This document shows, piece after piece, positions 1 to 12,306 of a DNA stretch of 64,000 nt; the first letter of the stretch is position 1, and each line of letters opens with the position of its first letter. Source of the stretch: Musa acuminata AAA Group (Eukaryota; Streptophyta; Magnoliopsida; Zingiberales; Musaceae). The DNA lies in the NCBI RefSeq assembly GCF_036884655.1, contig NC_088340.1, positions 1,502,001-1,566,000 of the forward strand, written 5' to 3'. The translations under genes were made by a program, and so were the position numbers. The notes below the pieces were generated by a model. That model did no database searches. It was not told the origin of the DNA and saw only the letters and a program-made list of their open reading frames with translations.

Positions 1-612
1 AGCTTTACCTGATATCTACAATTAGCATCATCATCATCTTCAAACTGCTCATCTTGACAGTTCGTTCTATGAATTGCTCATAGGGGGAAGAAGAAAGTCA
101 AACGACCAATTTTACCTGCTCCAATTGTGAGAACCTAAAGGTCAAAACTTGCAGCTGGATATAAGAATTGAGGCCATTTTACTCTGATATTACATGATAG
201 TCATCTATGTAACCCAAACAGTTATGACACAATTGCTGGTTGCTATTGTATGATCTTTAAACTTTCTCTCTAAATGAGAATGGGTGGTATCCTCACATTT
301 AGGACACCGATAACTCCGAAATCTTCATCCACGTTGTTCAATCCGATGGAGAAGATCCCAAGGAAGAAGAAGAGAATAAATCGTGGGCGTACCAATCAAT
401 GGAAGAAAGATTCCTTTGTTCTCATCTATAAAGTACGCTTAAATAAAAGAAATCGCGCACTTTCATCGTGCGAAAGAAGAGATTAGGCATCGATCTCGAT
501 AATTGTTGTCACAAACAAGAAGGGCAAAACATGGCAGATCCAATAAATTTCGACGCGAAAGGAAAAGAAAAGCCTAAGCAACAAACAAGGAATCGAGTAG
601 AGAGACTAGTAC
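1..612. other. Probable intron of the Asterix-like gene; no other gene recognised
   Basis: This stretch should be intron 1 of the reverse-strand Asterix-like gene. A 70-codon forward open frame at 274-486 shows no recognisable domain. On the reverse strand a good donor-like CAG/GTAAAG lies at the extreme left edge, but the sequence before it (an Asp-rich short frame) does not match Asterix exon 2. Confidence 0.35.
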
Positions 613-753
613 ACGCAACGTGACGCCGACGACGCCGAAGACGACGGCGAGGAAGCCGGCGTAGTCGATGGGGAGATCCTGCGGCGAAAGCGTGGCAGAG
701 ACATAGGGTTTCGCCGTGGACGGCTGCCTCGGATCGCTCGTCGCCTCCTTCAT
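613..753 (-). CDS. PAT complex subunit Asterix-like protein (UPF0139/WDR83OS family), first coding exon, partial
   Basis: The reverse strand starts with ATG at 753-751 and encodes about 47 residues, including DPRQPSTAKPY, then QDLPIDYAGF and GVVGVTLR. These match the N-terminus of plant Asterix proteins: a proline-rich cytosolic tail followed by the first membrane segment. Asterix is a small ER membrane protein of the PAT (protein associated with the ER translocon) chaperone complex, which shields polar transmembrane helices during insertion. The exon breaks off where the family continues FRYK. A GT donor lies at 614/613 or 612/611, and the frame soon reads into non-family sequence. The second exon, with its conserved Cys/Trp-rich helix, is not seen in 1-612, so it should lie left of the window. 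An open frame upstream of the ATG, up to 939, is not conserved and is probably 5' UTR. Loss of the second exon (a gene fragment) cannot be excluded. Confidence 0.75.
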
Positions 754-1011
754 CGCGTCTCCAGACTCAGTTTCCTTCGCTTCCGCGGCTCCTCGCGTAG
801 ATCTGATGCAGAATGATGCACCGAGGTTGGTGGAACCGTGGAAACACGGCATATGAGCGTATCCCGTCTCTGTCGGCTTTCCCGTAGAGCTGAAAGCGCC
901 GGCGATGCAATCGGTTCGACTCGGCCTGATTTGATACACTGTTGGGCCAGATAGGCATGGCTCGCATCTCGGCTCGAGCCGACCCGAGCCCCGTGGTCAC
1001 GAAATAAAATC

Positions 1012-1014
<3 letters not shown>

Positions 1015-1051
<37 letters not shown>
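1015..1051. repeat. (AT)n microsatellite
   Basis: About 18 uninterrupted AT units lie upstream of the Asterix-like gene. Confidence 0.95.
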
Positions 1052-1054
<3 letters not shown>

Positions 1055-1429
1055 CACTCGACGCGCCAATAAGCACAGTGGATTGTGTCGTGAAACGTGG
1101 CGCTCGTGCCAACAGGGCCCTGTTGTCAGAGCGAGTCAACCTTGAAACTTTCTCTACTGATGTGGCTTTCCGGAAACGTCGTCTCATTATTTTTAATAAA
1201 GACTTTGAAAGTTCGTTATATTTTTTATAAAAAAATCATAAAAATATTATAAAATATTATCAGATATATTTTAATAAAATATTTTTTAATTAAACTATTA
1301 TTAAATATATATTTGTATAAAAAATATAAAAAATATAATATTTATTTTTTAATGAATATTATGTTTGATATTTTTATTAAAAATTATTAAAAAATATATT
1401 TTTTACCTATCATCTTTATAATTTTTACA
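1052..1429. other. AT-rich spacer
   Basis: A short GC-richer part up to about 1190 is followed by very AT-rich sequence with many A/T runs. No coding or RNA feature is visible. Confidence 0.6.
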
Positions 1430-2873
1430 TATTGAAAAAGCAACTAGGCATCGATTAGCAACTCATACCTCGTTGCCTTTCTTGATTTTGAGTTTGAACT
1501 TGAGCTTGAGTTTGTCTATCGTATCTTAAGTTATAATGTTTTCACAACTACCATTATCAATAACAAAAGAGCAAACTTTATCTCGAGATTTACAATATAT
1601 CTTGAAAATAATACTTCGTAACCATTCTTCATTAGAATTATTCCTCAAAGTAGCAAGTGCTCTATAGATTAACAAGCATTTACCTTCTTCGGATGTAATT
1701 TCTTTAGAAATCTCCTTAAGGTATTCATCATATATTAGATTTTCAATATCTTTAAGTTATCCATTGACTTCTTTTTCGATAAAATTGACTCATGCATCAG
1801 CTTCTATTTGGGCACTTATTTATGTAGTGCCTTGTTTGTTTATAGAAAGGTGCATAGTGCAACTATATTGTCCTCCATGGTTGATAGGAGTTAGTTTGGA
1901 TGTCTTTTTCATGATTTCACCGGTTTTTAATCTACTAGCCTTATAACAAGTAGAAAGCTTTAAAAAAAAACGTAAATGAACATTAGAATACCTCTTTGCT
2001 CTACTTGTAGCAAGTTTTGCTTCAACTTTTAGCGCTAATTGATAAACATTATATAACCTCCATAATTATTGTATCTTCACTTTATCTCGAATCATAATTT
2101 GTAGGTCGTATACATATTTTGAGCCATCAACTTATAAAATTCTTTAGTATAGTCAATGACGACTTTACAATATTATTAAAGATTGTTAAATTATGAAAAG
2201 AGAATTTAAACATAATCAGATAGAATAAAATTCTCAAAGAAATGATATTTCATCTTCTCTCAAGTTGAAATCTTCTTCTCTTTCCAAATGTTGCACCTTG
2301 TCCCACCATATTAAAGCATAATATTGAAGCCTTGTAGTAATTATTTTTACTTTTTGATTTTCTAGTATCTCTTGCTATTTTTCTAAATATTATTATATTA
2401 TGAAAAAAGAGTTTGAACATAATTAGATAATTAGATGGAAGAAAATTCTCAAAGTCAATATTTCTTCTTTCCTTTCCAACTAAAGCTTAACAACGAAGCC
2501 TTGTAGCCATTAATTTTATTTATTGATCTTCAACATATGCTTGTACTAAACTAATAAAAAAATTCTTCAAGTTGAAATCGACTATGAAACTCCGATAAGT
2601 CAATCTTGATATTATTATTTGTTTGAAAAAATCTCTCCATGGATGAGCCTCGTACGGCTTCTTTGGATGCAAAAGGGATTCGTGTCTTCAAATCCATTGC
2701 TTGCATAATTATAGCTTGAGCCTTAGAGTAATGGGTCTCTTGATATTGGCGCATAGTAAGCTCTTCAATTTCTGCATTCCTTTCATCTTTATCTAGTTAT
2801 ATCTTTTTTTTTTTATCACATCGTCCTTTACTTCTTATAGTAGCCATAAGAGCGTAACAAAGCTTTGATACCA
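1430..2873 (-). mobile_element. Decayed Ty3/gypsy retrotransposon: primer-binding site, gag and protease remnants
   Basis: Read on the reverse strand, the order is that of the 5' half of a gypsy element. A primer-binding site like that for initiator Met tRNA (TGGTATCAAAGC, 2873-2862) comes first. Next is a gag N-terminus (about 2860-2550), then a gag core with YTKEFYKLMAQN (about 2100-2150), and a retropepsin region with VIDNGSCENII (about 1525-1560), preceded by EEWLRSIIF and followed by KGNEV and RCLVAF. Frames are broken by many stops and shifts, so this is a dead fragment. Reverse transcriptase, RNase H and integrase are absent; the element stops near 1430. Part of gag (about 2191-2360) is repeated at about 2398-2530. 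Confidence 0.85.
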
Positions 2874-2880
2874 AATAACA

Positions 2881-3259
2881 TGAAACAAGATGAAGAAATA
2901 AGAAGAGGGCGAGAAAAAAAAAAGAAGTAAAATATGAGAGACAAAAAAAAAAAAACTTTTGTTTTCGAGAGATAAATAAGAGCCACTAGGTCAAAATATA
3001 AATGTTTGATAAGATTTCAAAAATAAAAAAATGTACCATCAATCTTCCTTTCTTCCCCATTTATATGTCTAATATCTCAAATCCCTCAATTGCCTAATTA
3101 ATGAATCACAATTTACTAAAAGTCAAACATAAATTATAATATAAATTAAATTTATAATGTATTATACTTTGATAATTTTAAAACTTTCATAATTATCTGA
3201 AGATACAAACTATTCTTTTAAAAATTAATAAGATTGAACTTAAAATTTATTGTGTTACA
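2881..3259 (-). repeat. Putative 5' LTR of the decayed gypsy element
   Basis: This segment lies directly upstream, on the reverse strand, of the primer-binding site. On that strand it begins TGTAACACAATAA, a typical gypsy LTR start, and ends TTGTTTCA a few bases before the primer-binding site. The boundaries are estimates because the second LTR is absent and no target-site duplication can be tested. It is AT-rich with A-runs. Confidence 0.5.
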
Positions 3260-3907
3260 ACTTAAGGAGCATTCAATGCTCACCATTATCGGAAGATTAT
3301 TTTTTTTTTCCTCGCTTAATTCATTCTAAATACTTCAACTCAAATTAACTTAATAAAAAAAATCAAATATATGAAAAAATTCCAATCAAAACCCAAACCT
3401 ACCTCGAATACATATTTCATATATTTTAAAATTAATAAAAAATATTCAAGTCCCATTTAAGATGGTTACTAAGTCTGGGATCAATAAAAATAAAATAATA
3501 AAATCCACGTCATCCATTTTAAGAAGCGTGTGAGAGAGTTGACATAATCCCTGACAGCTTTCAGGGGTGACTGTGTCCGTCTAACAGCTGAGCGTTGAGA
3601 AATTTTCCTGTTGCGTGTCGAAGGAATACTATATTTGTTGGCGATCGTACGGTAAAGACGAGGATCCGGTACGATGTGAGACAAGATAGGCCGTCTCTTC
3701 CCACACTTCTCGCCCCAAGTCGTGACCCACTTGTGTCTCTCACGACGCACACGAACAAACTAGAACGAGTCGAAACGATGCAACCAATTGGAACCCGACA
3801 ACGTGGCACGCTCTTTACCACCGGTTTCCATAAAACCGCTTCCTTCCTCGTCGAGTACTCGCCATCCCTCTCACTCGATCTTTTTGGGTCGATCGATCGA
3901 GAGCGAG
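3260..3907 (+). promoter_or_regulatory. Spacer, promoter and 5' UTR of the FUL-like MADS gene
   Basis: AT-rich sequence up to about 3500 gives way to GC-richer sequence close to the MADS start codon at 3908. The last 150 bases are pyrimidine-rich and contain a GATCGATCGA run, as expected of a plant 5' UTR. No TATA box can be assigned with confidence. Forward open frames here (3595-4074, 3788-4138) are not family-like upstream of 3908. Confidence 0.5.
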
Positions 3908-6900
3908 ATGGGGAGGGGGAGAGTGCAGCTGAAGCGGATCGAGAACAAGATCAACCGCCAGGTGACCTTCTCCAAGCGCCGATCGGGGCTGCTGAAGAAG
4001 GCCCACGAGATCTCCGTCCTCTGCGATGCCGAGGTCGCCCTCATCATTTTCTCCGCCGAGGGCAAGCTCTATGAGTACGCCAGCAACTCCTGGTGCGCCT
4101 CCTCTCCCCTTGCACTTTCTCCTATCGCCTCTTCTTAGTTTTCCGAGTTCGATTCTGGAGTGCTTCGTTTCCTGTAATCGTTGCCGATGCTACAACATAA
4201 GTTGCATCTCCTAAAGATTTTGAAGCAACATCGGATGAAAAATGAGTGAGGATTTAGATTCAGCTTATGTGAACACCACGCCATCCAGTCCGTTCCATGT
4301 TCTTGAACCATACTGCTATGGTTTGATGAGGAACATGAACTAAATCGGTACTCGTAACCCTTGGTTTGTTCTTTCCTGTTTCGGGGAGAGTGCGACCACA
4401 ATTAGAGAGTTGATCGGATGGCGATTACGGCTGTCAATTAGATTTACTGCAATTCATTATGAAGCTGATTCCTAGTGAGTCCTCAGATCAGTCTCCTGCC
4501 TTGTTCAAGCGGTTCTAGGGTTTCTATTCCTTGGTGTTCTTATTCTTTTTCTTGCTCCTATAAGTATCATTATCTGTTTACAGATAGTTGAAAATAATTA
4601 AGTCTCAGTAACTTGTAGTATGTAATCTTGTACTTATTGTTTTGTTTTACCCTCGAAGAAAAGGCTTCTTGAAGCTTCAACTAATCTCTCTCGCGGACAC
4701 GGGTTGTGTAGCGTACCCTTCTGGTACAAGTCCCTAAGATGAATGTTACATGTATAGCCACATCACCTCTTAGGCATTAATAGATTATTAATTATATTGT
4801 TTTGCCATTCCTTCTATATGAATGGCAAATCTTTTCTTAGTATGGAAAGATGAAGTTTAAACTATGACGCTAGTTTACTTTGAAGCTACTTCAGATGGTC
4901 AGAAATCTAGTGCAGGTTCCAAACCCTACGAACACATAAATGTAACCCATTGACCTAACCATGCCCTTGGTGCATTTTATATACATCTTTTATTAGGGCC
5001 TTCCTTTTCCATTTCCTAGATGATTGCTCTCAGGATGGTTTATATATGTATGACTTGACTTAATGATTGTCTATGAGGATATTGTGAATAATTTCAGATA
5101 TTTACTGCCAAATCTACCAGGAGGCGAGGGTAAAACAAAAGAAGATATGCACCTTTAAAGTCTCATCGATGGATGAAACTGCATACTTGTGCATTATGTT
5201 TTTTTCCTTCAATGTTATTATCCTCTAATTCACAACACGTCTCCAGCAGTTGAAATTGGAAATTTATTCCAATTTTTTAAAATTTTAATGATTATCTCCG
5301 CATATGAAAAATCGAATACATAGATTGTCTACAAAATTTTATTGGCGTTCCTTCCTGGAAAAGATAAACTACCTAAATTCATGCTTGATGCACTTTGGAA
5401 AAGATCCTTGAGGAATAATAATATTGTTTGTTATGCAGCATGGAAAAGATCCTTGAACGTTACGAACGTTACTGCTACGCTGAAAAGGCAATTGCTTGCT
5501 CAGATACTGGACCTCAGGTGCGAGGATGACAAACTCATATGCATCCTACAGCTGACAATACACATCTAATCCAAATTTTGTGCCTGATTCTGGGCACTTA
5601 TTGATAGTATGCTAAGCATTATGCTTTCTTCTGCGTTGTTTATGATGTTTTTAGTTTAATACTAGTGCTGCTATTACAGTAGGATTATTTCGAATATGAT
5701 AGCTCACAGTTTCCTCGCTTTATAGTACAAATAATGTGACAAAAACTCAACCCTCTTTTTTACAGAAGTGTTCAATAGTATATATTCTAACACATGAAGC
5801 TTTTGCAAATTCTGACCGTGAACCTTCGGACCAAAATCTTCTAATGTAAAAAAGGAAAAAGAAAAGCAGAAAATGCTAAATAAAATGGAAATATTAGAGT
5901 TTCTCTCTCAGAGCGCTATACCTAAAGTACGCAATCGTTTGTCAATATATAAAAGACACTTGAGTCTAGCTCCATGTGTTTGAGTGCTGATAAAAAATAA
6001 TAATCATATCATTCCCCATTGTGCTTGGAGTAAGGCTTTGTCTGTATGAGAGCATAAAGTTCATCTGGAGACCTTAATCATTATTGCTTATTTCAAAAAT
6101 GATAAAGTGATACCTCAGATGATGATTTTTTTTTTTTTATCCTTGAGAATGCATTGCATATAAGAAGCAAGCTGTGGGTTGCGTTGGGTGCTGTGAACGT
6201 CTTTTGTCATAAGCGAACACATAATACAATAGGATGCTTTAGTTGCGTGAAGCGTCTTAGTTGCTCTTTTCTCCTGAGAAAATGTATCATGTGCAAGAGG
6301 CATAAATATTTTTGTTAATCAGGCAGTGTGGAACCTATTTTGATAGTCTTAGTCAGGGGAAGGGGTTGATTAGATGATACTTATGTTGGTGATTTTTCGA
6401 CTTGGGATGAGAGGGGAAAGGTTTTGGTCTCATCTCGAGGATCAAGCTATTGGTAGCTGGTGTTGGCTTCTTCGATAACGAGACTGACATCCAGCCACAT
6501 GGATTGTTTTTTAGTTCTCGATTCTATGACTTTTGGGATCTTTTTAGGGACATGTGATAGATTGAAACCTAAACCTAATATCTATTCAACGTTATGTTAT
6601 AAACCAAAAGGATATTGACCACAATCGAAAATGTAATTCCGAATATGGCATATAGATCCACCATCCCGAGTAGGAGATGGAATTACAAGTGAATCATATC
6701 AAAATTTATCATTGGATTAACATAGTTGTCAATCAAGCTCGTCTTATGAAAGATAATAAGATAAATGATGTAGGCCAAGTTATATGTATCAATCATTATC
6801 CTTTTCAACAAAATGTTTAGGATTTAGATCGACATGACTATGACATTAGGTCAGGGTATCTGACCTCCTATGTTAAAGTTTTTTATGGGCCTTTGTTGAG

Positions 6901-8871
6901 TCGATGTCTTTTTTTCAATGTTACCTCGAGTATATGCCTTTTTGGTAGAAGAATTGTCCCTCTCAAGGTTGGTCTATAGATGATTATATCGATTTATATT
7001 TTAATGGGATTCTAAGATTGGAAAGAAGGATAGTGTTGCTTTTGAATATACTTTTCAAAGTGTTATTATGTTCTTTAATTTATATTTATATTATCTTATT
7101 GGCATGGACTTCAACGAGGTTCTTTTTGAAGTTTTCTTTCTTTGATCTGAAGGAAGATCTTTGTCTCAAATGTGTTGAAAGAGAGTAAAATCCATTCTTG
7201 GGTGTAGGTTTCTTAGAGAATCTTCCTCCACGAGATGGTGGTTGAGGTTGGTAATGCTTATTCTCCTTTGGATGTTGCTTTACGTCCATGTCTTTCTTTC
7301 TCGATAGGAGAGTCTCAACAATATATATTTATTTGCTTTCTATAATAGTGCAAGGAGCTTTCTTCAAGATCGACTAAAGAAATCTAGATGATTTAAGGTT
7401 ATTGATGAAAGCGTGGGTCACTTGAGAAGTTTTATTGTTGAATCTTATGAGGTAGTTGGTTAAGGATTTATCCTCATCTTATCAAATGATCAACAGCATT
7501 GCTGCTTCATCGAACATTGATTGCTAATGAAATGAAGGTCAAGCTCTTTTGCCGATTTTTCAAATGATATTATTGAGGCAGGAACAAGGTGGTTACTGTT
7601 TTTGAAATATGTGTAACACAAAACTGACATTTGGTTTCAGTTATATATAATGTAAACAAAATATGTATTTGTCCATGCTACTAAATATTCATTGTGATAA
7701 CAAAATCTGTGACTGATCTTTTGCTTAATGGTACGGTAGGGCAACTGGTACAGAGAATATGCCAAACTTAAGGCTAAGTTTGAGGTTTTGCATAGAAGCC
7801 AAAGGTAACAAACTTTGCTCAGTCTTTGAGTTGAATGCACGAGGACATGCTGATATCCTGATTTCAGGCATCTCATGGGAGAACAACTTGACTCATTGAC
7901 CGTCAAAGAACTCCAACAATTAGAACATCAGCTTGAAACTTCTATGAAGCAAATTAGATCAAGAAAGGTAATAAAGCTCATTATTCAAAACAGAATAGGC
8001 AAGCAATATTTTCTGCAGGGACGATGCACAATGCTCACAGTTGCTCACAGAGCTTCTTCCTTGTTCAGACACAAATAATGCTCGACTTTGTAGCTGAGCT
8101 CCAAAGAAAGGTAATCTCCGAAAGTTCTAAGAGAGTGTGAATGGAACTCATTATTGCTGAATTGTATTTGTTGCATGATGCATTAGCTATCTTTAAAAAG
8201 CATTTAGTACATTTAGTTTCTCCCATATATTACAAAGAGTTCAGTGGTGATCAGCAACAGTATCCATGCTTGAATTTTCATTAGAACAATCATCATATGC
8301 CAGATTTTGTGTTAGCTTATAAAAGATGTTCACTGCTTTTTGATGAAAAGCAACATGCTAATAACTTTTTGGAATGAATTGTATTATGATTTTGGAACCA
8401 TCATCCACATGCAATGAAAAATTTTCATACTGTGCGGAATACATAACATCATATGAAGGTTAAATACCTTTATGGTACTCAACTTTTATGTTGAATACCT
8501 TTACGGTTTCTTCCATCCTATCTTTGGAAGCAAGGGCTGAAGCAGCACAAAATCAATAAATTCCTTTCACAGTGACATGCAGTTTCATATTATTATGCTA
8601 AAGTCATTTTCGTTAGATTTAAAAAATCATTCTTATTGCTTATCCTAGAGGAAAACTATGTCGTAACAAATCAACTGTAGCAAGTGCTTGTCAAAGCAAA
8701 AAAAGATCTATCTTAAGCCAAATAGGGAATGCTACACAAAGGATTAACTTTCACATCATTGTAACAACTTGGGAGAAATTGACATGGAAGCCAGATAGCT
8801 TACCCCTATAATTACAAACAATGCTAGTAACAAGTCATTCCAAAGGTAAAGAGCAAAGTATCAAGTGATGA

Positions 8872-8941
<70 letters not shown>

Positions 8942-9566
8942 GGAAAGTTACAAAAATATAGAAAAATGGTTGCCTATGAACGGCTATTTGAGATGGTTGT
9001 TTGTTATTTCTACTCTATCGTTTGGGCTTGTGCATGATCCATGGTTTTTTTTGTTTTTTCCCTACTGACACGTTCTTGTGCACAGGAGAAGTCACTGCGG
9101 GAGCAAAACAAGATATTGGAGGAGGAGGTCAGCTACTGTTATCATCTCTTCCGTGTGAATAAAATTTCCAAGTGATAATGCATTCATCTATATTATCGTC
9201 TGAAGCAGCTGATGGAGAAGCAGAAGCTCATGGCTCCGTCCCACCAAGCACAGAGGCAACAGCAAAACCAGCTCCCATCAAGCTCCTCTTCACCGTCCTC
9301 ATTTCCGATAGCTGGATTGATAGCTGAATCCAACCCTATTCTAAGCATCGGGTACCTCCTGAAGGCACGGATTTGCCTTTCTTAATTGCTCTGAGACTTT
9401 TTGTCACCGATCACTACATCCATGATGCAGAACTTTCCGCGGAAGGGGATCAGTGGATAGCGAAGCAGCAGCACAAACCCAGGTACGAAACACCAGCAGC
9501 TTGTTGCCGCCAATGGATGCTTGGCCATCCGAATGGTTAACTTCCATGTGCAACCTGAAGCTGTAA
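3908..9566 (+). CDS. FUL: SQUAMOSA/APETALA1-FRUITFULL clade MIKC MADS-box transcription factor with frameshifted FUL motif
   Basis: Exons: 3908-4092, 5439-5517, 7740-7804, 7868-7967, 8069-8110, 9086-9127, 9206-9351, 9431-9566. Together they give 264 aa, and exons 2-6 have the usual lengths for this clade (79, 65, 100, 42, 42). The MADS domain (residues 1-60, starting [20 protein letters not shown]) binds CArG boxes as dimers in the nucleus. The I and K regions (about 61-175, with [12 protein letters not shown] and [13 protein letters not shown]) mediate dimer and tetramer formation. The C-terminus is Gln/Ser-rich and has the monocot FUL-like GTFRGRG region. Family members promote flowering, inflorescence meristem identity and fruit development. 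Odd: after SSLLPP the frame shifts by one base at 9512/9513, so the expected WML.H.NG ending is replaced by 17 unrelated residues. Introns 1 and 2 are large (1.3 and 2.2 kb), as is common for regulatory introns here. Exon 7 could instead begin at 9209. Confidence 0.93.
6820..7560 (+). mobile_element. Degraded LINE (L1-type) fragment inside intron 2 of the MADS gene
   Basis: A short frame at about 7104-7135 reads MDFNEVLFE, like the GDFNE(I/V)L motif of L1-type endonucleases. [12 protein letters not shown] stretch about 240 bases upstream is reminiscent of the ORF1 zinc-knuckle region. The sequence is full of stops and has no clear ends or poly(A) tail. The identification rests on these weak motifs. 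Confidence 0.35.
8874..8941. repeat. (AT)n microsatellite followed by T-run, MADS intron 5
   Basis: About 27 AT units are followed directly by about 16 T. The repeat lies in intron 5 of the MADS gene, about 145 bases before exon 6. Confidence 0.95.
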
Positions 9567-12306
9567 GTTGTGAATGGTCCGACGATGGTGTTAGGCTACT
9601 TCTTCCACAAGCATGCACCTGAATATGGTCAGTATATATTATTCTTAGGTGTCCTAGTCGTACATTATCAATCAGAGAATCCTAGGACAAGATGGTTATG
9701 CAATCATATAAGTGTGTCTCGTGCATCCAACTCCCGTGCTCTCACTCTTGCAGATGTACAGGAATATATATGGCCACCATAAACAGCCTGACATGGGCTT
9801 CACTTAAAATGTTTGTGTTTGTCTTCTAATCACATCAAGTATTTAGCAGAGTTGAGTAACATCAGCCTTGATGTTGTTTTCTCGTGTATGCAGAAGTAGC
9901 CAATAAGCATCATTTATGTAATAATAAGATGATGCATGCCTTTGATGTCGCCATATTATCAGGGATGCTAGGCTCCATGGCATTCTTGTGTAAAAGGCAA
10001 AGGTTGGGATATTTGCAGCTGCCATATTTGCAATGGCAATTTAGGCTACAGTTTCATTATTTATTGTTATTATTTTACATTCTATGACTTGCTAATTAGC
10101 AAAAATATTTATTACCGGAAAAAGTTCAAAGTGAAGTGTTGTATCCGATGTCAGACAGGTGATGGTAGATTCACAAGCGACGGACATGGTGCTTTACCAC
10201 AATACAATACGTGTTGGCGCAGTTAATGAGAAAAGATGTTACGGTATGTGCAGATTTGAATCAGACAAGATCAAGAAAGACTTGTGAGGTATGAACTTGT
10301 TCAGTTTGATTGTTGCTTTTTTTATTCATTAAGAAGTCAATTCTTGAAACTGATGAAATCAGAAACGAAATACAAGCAAACTAATAATCTCGGATCCGTT
10401 TATAATATACATAATTAATTATTGCAACATGGTCAGTTAAATATCATTTATAATATTTGTTATCATTGTTCTAAATAGCGATGGCATCAGTATGCACCAA
10501 TCGGCCTGATCTTGAATCAGAGAATTTTATCCGATTAACATCTAAAATCAAATTCCTTTCTATCTTCTGTTCCTCTTCTTCTTCTTCTTCTTCTTGTCTA
10601 CCGAAGTATCAAGATTTCAAATCATATTTAATACAATAAAAGGTGTCATTACTCACGATGATCCAGATAGGCTGATCATGAGTTACAGAAACTATTGGTG
10701 ATCCAGGATGGATCAACATGAGCTTAAAATAACGTATTTCCCTATATTTGACAATGAAAGAAGGAATTTTTTTATTTATTCTTTCTAATAGAGAAGAATT
10801 TGGGCCTTGGAAGAAAATTGTTTATACGAAACTATATATTGAGTAATAGACTGATATAAGTCTTAAGATTCAACATTAATACTGCAAATTATCCATGCAA
10901 GCATGTCTAAGGCCCAATTTTCCTTTCTGAATTAAGTAACTTGAAAAAAAAATACAAAATAAAACAAGCATTTTAATCTCATGTTGACGGAATAAAAGCA
11001 CGTTAAATCCACTTTTTCTTTCTCAGAAGAAAGAAACAACAAAATTAAAATGAGACGAAGTGTTGTCTATCTTTGATCTTTCATTTAAACGTTGATCACA
11101 TCTACGTGAACGTTGCAGCTTCCATTGAGGGAATCGGGATTCACGTTTCTTCGTTAAATTGCACCATCTACAAAAAAAAGCCAAAGAAAAGGACAGAAAT
11201 TAGAATAAGGCGTGTCCAATATAGATTTCAGCTACATTGTCAGATGTTACTCTATCTGTCACAACATCAATAACAGGTCACATTGTCCTAACTAATTGAG
11301 ATGATACTAATTGTTTCACATTTTCTAACTATAAGATTTATAAATCTTCTTGAGACACAGAAGATACCATATCTTCAGTGATTTTTCTTTATTTAATCTT
11401 CATATATAATATCTAATTGTTCATAAATATCCAAACATTCTATATATTCTCATTTCTGAGACGCCCATCACTCAGAATTAAAAAGCATCACTGAGAAGTT
11501 AACATACTTTATAATGAGTCCTTGTTTTATTTCTTCAATCATTTTTGAACTTTTGTAGTTGTAATAAGTTGTTTGACCTCAAATGTCTCAACACCAGCAT
11601 CTTACAGATCAGCATCACCCTTCTCTCCTCTCAAACCTGTAATCTGAATTGCCACACCTTGATTCATATTTGGAGGTTGGACATATGTCGAAAATCACTG
11701 TTAATGTATCATTCTTGAACTGTTCTAAATGTATAAGTTCCATGAACGAAATCATTTTGGTGATCATTCTTTTCTTCTCCCTAAATAGTGCCATGTCCAT
11801 AATTGTTATGAGAAATAAAAAGGTGCTATAATCTGCATCAATTGTGTTCTACTTTATAATGACCATAGTTTGTCTGTCACCGAATGACATCAGTGATGCC
11901 ACTGAAAGGTCTCCTTGATTTCTTAAAGGAGATACCAGGAAGAATTGATGAATGAGACATGCCAGGCCAGTTAGTTGAAGTTATAATTCTAGTGCTAGCA
12001 AAGTAGCCGAACTGTAATGCCCTTCCGCCATTACAAAATCCTATAGCTACTAGTCTGCAGGCAATGACTCCTCTGGTATGTAAGAACTTAGAAAGGTTCT
12101 AGTATACAATCACAAGCTAAGCTGTATTCTGCACTTTTTTTTCCTACTTAATTCTGCCAAATCTACCAAAAACCACTATGCTATATACTAATTGAAATTA
12201 GAAACTGAATTTATAAGATAGAGATAGACAATTGAGATGGACTGGATGAACAAACTTAGTTGAAATAAACAATAATTACAGTAGCACTTGGAAGAAGGGT
12301 TGTTAC
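9567..12306. other. 3' UTR of the MADS gene, then spacer and the unresolved 3' end of the RING gene
   Basis: The first few hundred bases should be MADS 3' UTR. The rest is AT-rich and has no gene that I recognise. The terminal exon of the reverse-strand RING E3 gene must lie somewhere left of 12306; short candidates exist near 12130-12140, but none is convincing. A reverse-strand stretch at about 11590-11810 is open for 61 codons and looks faintly coding, but I recognise no family. Confidence 0.4.
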
